A stretch of DNA of 18,964 nt from DATCLA01 sp036564195 (GTDB lineage Bacteria > Bacillota > UBA4882 > UBA8346), in contig DATCLA010000309.1 of NCBI GenBank assembly GCA_036564195.1, positions 1 to 18,964 of the forward strand, read 5' to 3'. Within the stretch, counting starts at the first letter, position 1. Each line of letters opens with the position of its first letter. A program made the position numbers and the translations under genes. Below the pieces are notes generated by a model, which had not been told where the DNA came from, did no database searches, and worked only from the letters and a program-made list of their open reading frames with translations. Positions 1 through 8,100 of the stretch are shown here, piece after piece.

Positions 1-1
1 T

Positions 2-1267
2 TCCACCGCAGCCATAGGAGGTATCGAAGGCATCAGACAGCTTGATAAAGAGGGGCCCATTACCGTTATCTCCAAAGAAAAATATCACACTTATTCCCGG
101 CCGCTAATCTCCTACTTGTTATCGGGAAAAACAGATGAAGAACGGATGAAGTACCGTCCGGACCAATTTTATCAGGAGATGAACTGTAGGCTGCTAACCG
201 GTAAGGCCGCGGAAAAGATACTGCCAGATAGGAAAGAAGTTCTGATCAGCGACGGCAGCCGTATTGCATACGATAAACTTCTGGTGGCAACCGGCTCGGA
301 TGCCTTCAGGCCGCCGATTGACGGGTTGGAACAGGTCAAAAAACAGTTTACCTTTATGTCTTTAGATGATGCCAAGGCAATTCAAAAGGCGGTTACCCCG
401 GATAGCAAAGTCTTGGTGATGGGCGCCGGATTGATCGGACTTAAGTGCGCCGAAGGGATAGCGGGGAAAGCCGGGCGGATTACAGTGATTGAAATGGCGG
501 ATCGTATTTTGCCGAGCATTCTTGATGAAAAATCCTCGGAAATTGTCCGAACCCATCTGGAAAATCACGGTCTGCAATTTATTTTAAACGACGGCGTCCG
601 GTCCTTTGACTCCGGTTCGGCCCGGTTAACCGGCGGCCGAAAGATCGAATTCGATATTTTAATTATAGCAGTAGGGGTCAGACCCAATGTGCAACTGGTA
701 AGGGAATCCGGCGGAAAAGTTAACCGAGGAATAGTCATCGATGAATATTGCCGGACCACGCTTCCGGATATCTATGCGGCGGGGGATTGTACCGAAAGTT
801 ATGATATTACCGTCGAGGAATACCGGGTGTTGGCGCTCTTACCCAATGCTTACCAGCAGGGAGAATGCGCCGGGATTAATATGGCCGGCGGGGTAAAACA
901 ATTCACCAAGGCGATTCCTATGAATGCCGTCGGCTTTTTTGGATTGCCTATTATTACCGCAGGCAGCTATCTTGGTAACGAATATGTCAGTAACGGCCCA
1001 GTTGCCATTCCGGAGGCCGCCCGGACCAGCGCTGGCCAGAATAAGCAAAGTACGCCAAACACCTACAAGAAGCTGGTAACTAAAGATGGGTTGTTAAAAG
1101 GTTATATCCTGGTGGGCGATGTAGCCAGGGCCGGCATTTACACGGCGTTAATCAAGGAGAAAACCCCTTTGGATACGATTGATTTTGAACTCATCAAAGC
1201 TAAGCCTCAATTAATGGCTTTTTCCAGAGCGGAAAGGGAAAAAATGTTGGGAGGCTTGGTAAAGTGA
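2..1267 (+). CDS. FAD/NAD(P)-dependent oxidoreductase, 5'-truncated by window edge (probable glutamate synthase-associated small subunit)
   Basis: The frame is open from base 2 with no start codon in the window, so the true N-terminus lies upstream; 421 residues are visible. The first visible residues (STAAIGGIEGIRQLDKEG) fit the helix just after the FAD dinucleotide-binding loop. A second Rossmann motif, VLVMGAGLIG, lies near visible residue 137 and would bind NAD(P)H. The FAD-binding DIYAAGDCTE motif is near residue 257. I see no CxxxxC redox pair, so it is not a disulfide reductase; it resembles the rubredoxin/nitrite reductase-type flavoprotein family. Its stop overlaps the start of the GXGXG gene by 4 bases (GTGA), implying translational coupling. 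With that neighbour and glnA downstream, it probably passes NAD(P)H electrons to a split archaeal-type glutamate synthase whose amidotransferase and FMN subunits would lie upstream. That last role is inference. Confidence 0.85.
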   Translation, partial: STAAIGGIEGIRQLDKEGPITVISKEKYHTYSRPLISYLLSGKTDEERMKYRPDQFYQEMNCRLLTGKAAEKILPDRKEVLISDGSRIAYDKLLVATGSDAFRPPIDGLEQVKKQFTFMSLDDAKAIQKAVTPDSKVLVMGAGLIGLKCAEGIAGKAGRITVIEMADRILPSILDEKSSEIVRTHLENHGLQFILNDGVRSFDSGSARLTGGRKIEFDILIIAVGVRPNVQLVRESGGKVNRGIVIDEYCRTTLPDIYAAGDCTESYDITVEEYRVLALLPNAYQQGECAGINMAGGVKQFTKAIPMNAVGFFGLPIITAGSYLGNEYVSNGPVAIPEAARTSAGQNKQSTPNTYKKLVTKDGLLKGYILVGDVARAGIYTALIKEKTPLDTIDFELIKAKPQLMAFSRAEREKMLGGLVK

Positions 1268-1986
1268 AGATTGATGCCCAAAATAAGGATTTTAAGGAAT
1301 TGAACGCTCAAATCCGCTCGGCAACGGATCAGCGGATCACCATCGTAAATTGCAATGGACAACGCTATATCGGTAATGGCCTGGGAAAGAAAGTGATCGA
1401 GATCAACGGTGTTCCCGGAAATGCCCTCGGTTCCTACTTGGATGGTTGCGACATTATCGTCAGCGGCAATGCCCAGGATGCCACCGGTGATACCATGAAT
1501 GACGGGACCATTGTGATTTACGGTTCTGCAGGCGATGCCACCGGTTATGCCATGCGGGGCGGTAAGATTTATGTCCGGGGAAGCACTGGATATCGCGCCG
1601 GAATCCATATGAAAGCTTATCAAGATAAGGTCCCGGTCTTAATCGTCGGCGAAACCGCAGGCAGCTTTCTGGGGGAGTACCAAGCGGGCGGAATTATCAT
1701 TGTTTTAGGTTTGCATACCGAAGAAAAGGTGCCGGTTGGGAATTTTTGCGGTACCGGCATGCATGGCGGCAAGATTTATTTGCGCTGCGAGGAACTGCCC
1801 CAAGATCTGCCCCCGCAGGTTGTAGCCGCAAAGGCGACCTCTAAAGATATGACCGCAATCAGACCTTTTTTGGAGGAATTTTGTAAGCTTTTTAACGAAA
1901 ATATAGAATATGTATATTTAAAAAGTTTTTATGTATTGACCCCGAACACCAAAAATCCTTATCAACAACTTTATACCCGAAATTAG
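1264..1986 (+). CDS. GXGXG-domain protein, glutamate synthase alpha C-terminal module
   Basis: This 240-residue protein matches the right-handed beta-helix (GXGXG) domain that forms the C-terminus of bacterial GltB. It is encoded as a separate protein in archaeal-type glutamate synthase and is also found in formylmethanofuran dehydrogenase subunit C. The repeated turns are visible at about residues 55-130 (GNALGSYLDG, GDTMNDGTIVIYG, GYAMRGGKIYVRG, GYRAGIHM) and again in GETAGSFLGEYQAGG. I chose the GTG start at 1264 because GGGAGG lies 9 bases upstream (1249-1254) and the GTG overlaps the preceding TGA. The domain is structural in glutamate synthase; it has no catalytic residues of its own and would need the FMN subunit encoded elsewhere. 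The last 40 or so residues are not recognisably part of the fold. It is followed closely by glnA. Confidence 0.87.
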   Translation: MKIDAQNKDFKELNAQIRSATDQRITIVNCNGQRYIGNGLGKKVIEINGVPGNALGSYLDGCDIIVSGNAQDATGDTMNDGTIVIYGSAGDATGYAMRGGKIYVRGSTGYRAGIHMKAYQDKVPVLIVGETAGSFLGEYQAGGIIIVLGLHTEEKVPVGNFCGTGMHGGKIYLRCEELPQDLPPQVVAAKATSKDMTAIRPFLEEFCKLFNENIEYVYLKSFYVLTPNTKNPYQQLYTRN

Positions 1987-2022
1987 TCTCCCTGTAAGCA
2001 AAGATGGAAGAGGTGAAGCCTG

Positions 2023-3342
2023 ATGAATTATACCATGACCGAAGTGTTGGAATTCATAAAGGAAAACGATGTGAAATTTATCCGTTTGGCTTTTTGCGAT
2101 ATTTTTGGGAATCAGAAAAATGTATCGATTATGCCCGAGGAATTACCGCGAGCTTTCGAATCCGGGATTTCTTTCGATGCTTCGGCAGTCAGCGGCTTTA
2201 TGAATGTTGAAGAATCGGATCTGTTTCTGGTTCCCGACCCGGTAACCCTTTCGGTTCTGCCTTGGCGACCCAGTCAGGGGCGGGTGGTACGTTTCTTCTG
2301 TGACATTAAGCATCCGGATGGCGCTCCCTTTGAAGGCGACGGCCGCTACATTCTTAAAAAGGCAGTCCGCGAAGTTGAATCATCCGGCTATAACTGCCGG
2401 ATCGGCGCGGAATGCGAGTTTTACCTCTTTCAACTGGATGAAAAAGGCCTGCCTACAGTTATCCCCCATGATCTGGCCGGTTATTGCGATATCGCGCCGC
2501 TGGATAAGGCGGAAAACGTCCGCCGGGAAATTTGTTTGACTCTGGAAGAGATGGGGATCAAGCCGGAAAGTTCTCATCATGAACAGGGTCCGGGCCAAAA
2601 TGAAGTCGACTTCAAATATAGCGACGCCTTGACTGCCGCCGATAATATGGTCACTTTCAAATCGGTGGTTAAAACGATTGCCGCCCGTAATGGCCTGCAT
2701 GCTTCCTTTATGCCCAAACCGCTTCCTGACAAAAGCGGGAGCGGCCTGCATATCAATATTTCACTTTTTAAGAATGGCCTTAATATTTTTGATAACCGCG
2801 GTAAGCAGCATGATGCAGTACCGGAACAGTTTATCGCCGGGGTGATGGCCAAAATTCCCGAGATCACCGTATTTTTGAATCCCCTGACCAATTCGTACGC
2901 CCGCTTCGGAAAATTTGAAGCGCCGCAATACATTACCTGGTCCCATCAGAACCGCTCGCAGTTAATTCGAATTCCCGCGGCCGTGGGCAAATACTGCCGG
3001 ATGGAGCTGCGTTCCCCCGACCCCTCTGCCAATCCTTACCTGGCCTTTGCCCTGGTGATCCGGGCCGGCCTGGAGGGCATTGTCGAGCAACTGCGGCTGG
3101 CACCGGCCTTTGATGCGAACCTTTATGAAGCTACGGCAGAGCAAATTAAGGGCATTACTAAGATCCCTGAAAACCTTGGCGTTGCCATCGCGCTGGCTGC
3201 GCAGAGCGATTTTATCAAGGGTGTTTTACCCCAAAAGACGATCGATAAGTATTTAAGCAGTAAGGCAGCGGAATGGCAGAGCTATCTGCAAGCGGAGCAT
3301 AAGGAGGCCTTCGAAAGAGAGCTGTATTTCCTAAAGGTTTAG
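2023..3342 (+). CDS. glnA: Glutamine synthetase type I (GSI-alpha-like)
   Basis: Catalyses ATP-dependent amidation of glutamate by ammonia to glutamine, as a cytoplasmic dodecamer in this family. The 439-residue length fits the short GSI-alpha type of Firmicutes, which lacks the adenylylation insert. Visible signatures: GAECEFYLF at 128-136 (metal-binding Glu130 and Glu132), HHEQGPGQNEVDF at 185-197 (Glu187, Glu194), GSGLHINIS with His243, NPLTNSYARF at 286-295 (flexible Asn/Glu-flap region), NRSQLIRIP and RMELRSPDPSANPYLAF near 310-342. The ATG at 2023 is preceded by AGAGGTGA at a normal distance, and only 36 bases separate it from the GXGXG gene, so it is probably the same operon. No GlnR-type operator was recognised; the ANTAR gene just downstream suggests RNA-level control instead. 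It makes the glutamine that CarA, and AsnB nearby, consume. Confidence 0.96.
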   Translation: MNYTMTEVLEFIKENDVKFIRLAFCDIFGNQKNVSIMPEELPRAFESGISFDASAVSGFMNVEESDLFLVPDPVTLSVLPWRPSQGRVVRFFCDIKHPDGAPFEGDGRYILKKAVREVESSGYNCRIGAECEFYLFQLDEKGLPTVIPHDLAGYCDIAPLDKAENVRREICLTLEEMGIKPESSHHEQGPGQNEVDFKYSDALTAADNMVTFKSVVKTIAARNGLHASFMPKPLPDKSGSGLHINISLFKNGLNIFDNRGKQHDAVPEQFIAGVMAKIPEITVFLNPLTNSYARFGKFEAPQYITWSHQNRSQLIRIPAAVGKYCRMELRSPDPSANPYLAFALVIRAGLEGIVEQLRLAPAFDANLYEATAEQIKGITKIPENLGVAIALAAQSDFIKGVLPQKTIDKYLSSKAAEWQSYLQAEHKEAFERELYFLKV

Positions 3343-3356
3343 CGGCTAGTCTCCCA

Positions 3357-3372
3357 CCCCGGTCCGCCGGGG
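3357..3372 (+). terminator. GC-rich hairpin after glnA, possible terminator or attenuator
   Basis: A perfect 6-bp stem CCCCGG/CCGGGG closes on the 4-base loop TCCG, 15 bases after the glnA stop. A run of seven T lies at 3394-3400, but it starts about 21 bases past the stem, so this is not a textbook intrinsic terminator. It could reduce read-through into the ANTAR gene or be part of a larger leader structure. Confidence 0.35.
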
Positions 3373-3401
3373 CCCCTGCCGTGAAAGAATGAGTTTTTTT
3401 A

Positions 3402-3490
3402 AGCTGTGTCGCTAACGTCTCTGTGGCCAATGCTGATTTAACCACAGCGGCACTAAAGATCGGAAGCGATCAATTGCGAAGGTCGCAATC
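3402..3490 (+). promoter_or_regulatory. Structured leader ahead of the ANTAR regulator gene
   Basis: The 167 bases between glnA and the chosen start of the ANTAR gene carry ordered inverted repeats. CTGTGG (3421-3426) can pair with CCACAG (3442-3447). An upstream GCTGTG (3403-3408) can compete for the same CCACAG arm. Then GATCG-GAAG-CGATC (3458-3471) is followed immediately by ATTGCG-AAGGT-CGCAAT (3473-3489), ending about five bases before the ribosome binding site. ANTAR proteins are known to bind paired stem-loops and prevent termination or alter expression. These loops are 4 and 5 bases rather than the described hexaloop with A1 and G4, so a match to that motif is not established. Confidence 0.4.
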
Positions 3491-3509
3491 AAAGAAAGGT
3501 GGTGGTTTT

Positions 3510-4085
3510 TTGGACAGGGCACTGATTGTTTCAAGCACTGATAAAGGGAGAAGTTACTTGGTGGAATTTTTAAAAGCCCATGGTTGTTCGGAAATCACTA
3601 CCGTTAAAAGCGGCAACGAGGCCCGGAGTCTGCTGAATCAAAAAGATTTTGATTTGATTGTGATTAATGCGCCCTTAACGGATGAATCCGGTGAAGATTT
3701 GGCGTTAATGGCGGCGGATATTTCTCTGGCGGGAGTACTGCTGTTAACCAAAGCGGAAATAGCGGACGAAGTCTCCGCTAAGGTGGAGAATTACGGAGTG
3801 TTTGTACTGCCTAAACCTTTGAACCGCATGTTCTTTTTCCAGACCTTGAAACTGTTGGCCGCTGCCAGGAGCAGGTTGTTAGGTCTCAGAAATGAGAATG
3901 TCCAATTGCAGAAGAAAATCGAAACTATTCGCCTGGTAGACCGGGCAAAGTGTGTCCTAATCCAACATTTAAAATTCACTGAGCCCCAAGCCCACCGTTA
4001 TATCGAAAAACAGGCGATGGACCGCCGGATTAGCAAAAGGGAAGTGGCGGAAGGTATTCTTAAAACCTATGATTGTTATAAATAA
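3510..4085 (+). CDS. ANTAR-domain regulator with pseudo-receiver domain
   Basis: A 191-residue protein with an N-terminal CheY-like receiver (about 1-120) and a C-terminal ANTAR RNA-binding three-helix domain (about 130-187: VDRAKCVLIQH, TEPQAHRYIEKQAM, REVAEGILKTY). ANTAR proteins usually act as transcription antiterminators by binding tandem RNA hairpins, as in NasT, AmiR and EutV. I chose the TTG start at 3510 because AAAGGTGGTGG sits just upstream and the receiver beta-strand (RALIVSS) begins right after it; an upstream in-frame GTG at 3423 has no ribosome binding site and lies in the structured leader. The usual phospho-acceptor Asp position reads Asn53 (DLIVINAPL), while the LPKP lysine is kept, so phosphorylation control looks lost. 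Placement between glnA and carAB suggests control by nitrogen or glutamine status (inference). Confidence 0.82.
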   Translation: MDRALIVSSTDKGRSYLVEFLKAHGCSEITTVKSGNEARSLLNQKDFDLIVINAPLTDESGEDLALMAADISLAGVLLLTKAEIADEVSAKVENYGVFVLPKPLNRMFFFQTLKLLAAARSRLLGLRNENVQLQKKIETIRLVDRAKCVLIQHLKFTEPQAHRYIEKQAMDRRISKREVAEGILKTYDCYK

Positions 4086-4101
4086 AAATGAAGGAATGAA
4101 T

Positions 4102-5193
4102 ATGGAGCAAAACGTCTATCTTATCCTGGAAAACGGACTGGTCTTTAAAGGAAAATCTTTTGGAGCAAGCGGAGAGGCCCTGGGAGAGCTGGTTTTTACC
4201 ACCGGGATCACCGGATATCTGGAAACTCTGACTGACCCCAGTTTTTACGGGCAGATCGTGGTCCAGACCTTTCCCTTGATTGGCAACTACGGGATCATCC
4301 CCTCCGATTTTGAAAGTTCCGCTCCCCAGGTTCAAGCTTATATCGTCCGCGAATGGTGTCAAGTTCCATCTAACTTTCGAAGTGAAGGTGAGCTTGATTC
4401 TTTTTTAAAATCCCATAATATCATTGGCCTATTCGGAATCGATACCCGGGAATTGACCAAGATTATTCGGGAGTTTGGGGTGATGAATGCCAAAATTACC
4501 CCCAATCCGGATGTTTCGGAACCGGTATTGGCGGAAATTAAAAACTACCGAATTATTGATCCGGTTCGAACCGTGGGGAGTAAGGAGATTACCATCTCCC
4601 GGTCGACGCCGGGAGGTTACAAGGTAGTCTTATGGGATTTCGGGGCTAAAGAGAACATCCGTCGTGAACTATTGAAACGCGGTTGTGAAGTGATTACCGT
4701 TCCTCCTCATACCTTAGCGGCGGAAATTTTAAAATTTAAGCCGGATGGGGTTCTGCTTTCCAACGGACCTGGCGATCCTGCCGCTAATCAGGAGATCATC
4801 GGGGAGCTGGCAAAGTTGGCGGAGTCCAAAATACCGATCTTCGGAATCTGCTTGGGTCACCAATTATTGGCCTTGGCCCAGGGTGGGAAAACCGCCAAAC
4901 TCAAATACGGCCATCGCGGTTCCAACCAGCCGGTTAAGGATCTGGAGACCGGCAGAGTCTACATTACCAGCCAGAACCATGGCTATGCGGTGGTGACCGA
5001 GAGTCTGCCGGCGGGTGCCCGCTTAAGGATGAGCAATGTCAATGACGGCACCTGCGAAGGGATCGAATATCTAAATATGCCGGCATTTTCAGTCCAGTTT
5101 CATCCGGAGGCTGCGGCAGGACCTCTGGATACCAACTTTTTATTTGACCAATTTATGGACCTGATGGGGAAGGAGAACTGCCAATGCCGTTAA
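4102..5193 (+). CDS. carA: Carbamoyl-phosphate synthase small subunit (glutaminase)
   Basis: Hydrolyses glutamine and channels ammonia to CarB for carbamoyl phosphate, the precursor of pyrimidines and arginine. It has an N-terminal CPSase small-chain domain (about 1-150; the TGITGYLETLTDPSFYGQIV region) and a C-terminal class I glutamine amidotransferase domain. That domain shows LLSNGPGDP, the nucleophile elbow FGICLGHQLL with Cys250, SQNHGYAV, and the catalytic His334/Glu336 in VQFHPEAA. The ATG at 4102 is chosen because AAGGA lies 6 bases upstream; an earlier in-frame ATG at 4069 would overlap the ANTAR gene and lacks a site. The resulting 363 residues match the usual CarA length. The end overlaps the carB start by 10 bases. 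No PyrR leader or ArgR box was recognised, so the pathway it serves cannot be fixed. Confidence 0.96.
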   Translation: MEQNVYLILENGLVFKGKSFGASGEALGELVFTTGITGYLETLTDPSFYGQIVVQTFPLIGNYGIIPSDFESSAPQVQAYIVREWCQVPSNFRSEGELDSFLKSHNIIGLFGIDTRELTKIIREFGVMNAKITPNPDVSEPVLAEIKNYRIIDPVRTVGSKEITISRSTPGGYKVVLWDFGAKENIRRELLKRGCEVITVPPHTLAAEILKFKPDGVLLSNGPGDPAANQEIIGELAKLAESKIPIFGICLGHQLLALAQGGKTAKLKYGHRGSNQPVKDLETGRVYITSQNHGYAVVTESLPAGARLRMSNVNDGTCEGIEYLNMPAFSVQFHPEAAAGPLDTNFLFDQFMDLMGKENCQCR

Positions 5194-8100
5194 ACCGAGA
5201 GCTTAAGAAGGTGCTGGTCATCGGCTCGGGGCCGATCGTGATCGGCCAGGCCGCGGAGTTTGACTATGCGGGAACTCAAGCCTGCCGGGCCCTGAAAGAA
5301 GAGGGGTTGGAGGTTGTTTTAGTAAACTCCAATCCGGCGACGATTATGACAGACAAGGCTATGGCCGATCACATTTACATCGAGCCATTAACTTTAGAAA
5401 CGATTAGAAGAATTATCATTAAGGAAGAACCGGACAGCATCTTAAGTACATTGGGCGGGCAAACCGGACTTAATCTGGCGATGCAATTGGCCGAAGCAGG
5501 GTTTCTGGACAAAACCGGCGTCAGATTACTGGGAGCCAATCCGGAGACCATCGCTAAAGCCGAAGACAGACAGAAGTTCAAGGATACGATGCAGTCCATC
5601 GGCGAGCCGGTTATTCCATCTTTAGTGGTGACCGATCTCCCCGCCGCGCTGGCTTTTGCCGCGGCGATTGGTTATCCGGTGATCGTCCGTCCGGCCTTTA
5701 CCTTGGGCGGCGCCGGCGGTGGTATTGCCGCCAACCCCAAAGAACTGCGGGAGATCGCCGCAGGTGGGTTGCGCCTTTCTCCCATTGGCCAAGTCTTAAT
5801 CGAAAAATGTATCGCGGGATGGAAAGAGATCGAATTTGAAGTCCTCCGAGATCAGGCGGGTAATGTAATCACCGTCTGTAGCATGGAAAACTTTGATCCG
5901 GTTGGCGTGCATACGGGGGACAGTATTGTCATTGCTCCGGCGGTTACTCTTTCCGACAAAGAGTATCAAATGTTGCGTTCGGCTGCTTTAAATATTATTA
6001 CAGCCTTGGGAGTGGCAGGAGGTTGTAACTGTCAGTTCGCCTTAAATCCCGATAGTTTTGAGTATGCCGTGATTGAAGTCAATCCGAGGGTCTCCCGCTC
6101 GTCGGCTTTGGCTTCCAAGGCTACCGGGTACCCAATCGCCAAAGTTGCAACCAAAATCGCTATTGGATACCGGCTGGATGAGATCAAGAACGCCGTAACC
6201 GGAAAGACCTATGCCTGTTTCGAACCGGCCTTGGATTACGTGGTAATTAAACTGCCCAAGTGGCCTTTTGATAAATTGGTATACGCCAAGCGCACCCTGG
6301 GGACCCAGATGAAAGCCACCGGCGAAGTGATGGCAATTGGGACCAGCTTTGAACAGGCTATTATGAAAGCGGTAAGGGGAGCGGAGATCGGTTTGGACAG
6401 TCTTAACCTGCCCAAACTTAAAAAACTAAGCGACGCTCAGCTTGAAAAGCTGCTTCATGTCTGTGACGATGAACGGCTCTTCGTGATCTTTGAAGCTTTA
6501 AAAAGGGGTATTTCTTGTCGCCAAGTTCATGAAGCCACCAGGATTGACCTTTGGTTCCTCAATAAACTGGCCCATCTTGCCGTACTGGAAAAGGAACTTG
6601 CCGCCGGGCCTTTGACCTTTGAACTGTATCAAACCGCTAAGGTCTTAGGCTACCCGGATAAAGTCATCGCCAGGCTTTCCGGTGGTAAGATTGAGCAGCC
6701 GCTCCGGGCTTCATATAAAATGGTGGACACCTGCGCCGCCGAATTTCAGGCTGAGACTCCCTATTTTTACTCCACGTATGATCAGGTCAATGAGGCTGAA
6801 GCCTTTATCAAAGCCAGAAATGACGGGAAGAAAACGATTATCGTCTTTGGTTCCGGACCGATCCGGATCGGCCAGGGAATCGAGTTTGACTATGCTTCGG
6901 TCCATTGCGTATGGGCCCTGAAAAAAGCCGGTTATCAAGTAGTGATCGTCAATAATAACCCGGAGACGGTATCGACGGACTTTGATACCGCCGACCGCTT
7001 GTACTTTGAACCCTTAACCGCTGAAGACGTCCTTAATGTAATCCATACGGAACAGCCCTATGGCGTAGTAGTTGCTTTTGGCGGGCAGACAGCCATCAAA
7101 CTCACCAAGTTCCTGGAGGCCCAGGGGGTCCGGATCCTGGGCACTCCGGCGGACAGCATTGATGCAGCCGAGAACCGGGAACGTTTCGACGCCTTGTTGG
7201 AAAGGTTGGCGATTAAACGGCCCCAAGGACATACCGTGTTCACCAAGGAAGCAGCGCTGCAGGCTGCGAATAAACTTGGCTATCCGGTCTTGATCCGCCC
7301 TTCTTATGTATTAGGCGGTCAAAATATGATCATTGCCTTCAATGATGACGATATCCGCGAATATCTGGACATCATTCTGGCTCATAATATCGAAAACCCG
7401 GTGCTGATCGATAAATATCTGATGGGTGTGGAAATAGAGGTTGACGCCATCTGTGACGGCGCAGACATTCTGATTCCCGGCATTATGGAGCATATCGAGC
7501 GTGCCGGCATTCATTCCGGGGATTCGATCGCGGTTTATCCCGCCCGGAACTTAACCGGCGAATTGACCGAAAAGGTAATCGCTTACTCCAAACAACTGGC
7601 CCTGGCCTTAAATACCCGAGGATTGATCAACATTCAGTATGTGATTCATGCCGGCGAAATCTATGTGATTGAAGTCAATCCCCGCTCTTCCCGAACCATC
7701 CCCTATATCAGTAAAATTACCGGTGTGCCCATGGTCGATCTGGCGACCCGGGCGATGCTGGGCGAGAAACTAAAAGCGATGGGTTACGGTACGGGCCTGT
7801 ATCGCAGGCCGCCCTATTTCGGCGTCAAGGTGCCGGTCTTTTCCTTTGAAAAATTGATCGATGTGGATGTGCAGTTGGGTCCGGAGATGAAGTCCACCGG
7901 TGAAGTCCTGGGTATCGGGAAATCCTTTGCCGAAGCCCTATACAAGGGGTTGGTCGCGGCCGGATACAAGATGGTCAAGCAAGGCGGTCTGCTCGTCACC
8001 GTCCGGGATGCCGATAAAGCGGAGATTGTCGATGTCGTGAGGAAATTTGCGGAGTTGGGCTTTATGCTTTATGCCACCGGCGGAACCGCCCAGGTTTTGA

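Noticed and set aside
2580..2620. GQNE in glutamine synthetase as a lost catalytic His
   Set aside because: GQNE is the normal form in enterobacterial GSI; the metal-binding glutamates are present, so the enzyme is not impaired.
3458..3489. Canonical ANTAR-binding RNA motif
   Set aside because: Two tandem hairpins are present, but the loops are 4 and 5 bases rather than hexaloops with A1 and G4; kept only as a structured leader.
3423..3509. Upstream GTG extension of the ANTAR protein by 29 residues
   Set aside because: No ribosome binding site, lies across hairpin arms, and the receiver fold starts at the TTG at 3510, which has a strong Shine-Dalgarno site.
4069..4101. Earlier ATG for carA
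   Set aside because: It overlaps the ANTAR gene end and lacks a ribosome binding site; the ATG at 4102 has AAGGA at the right distance and gives the usual CarA N-terminus.
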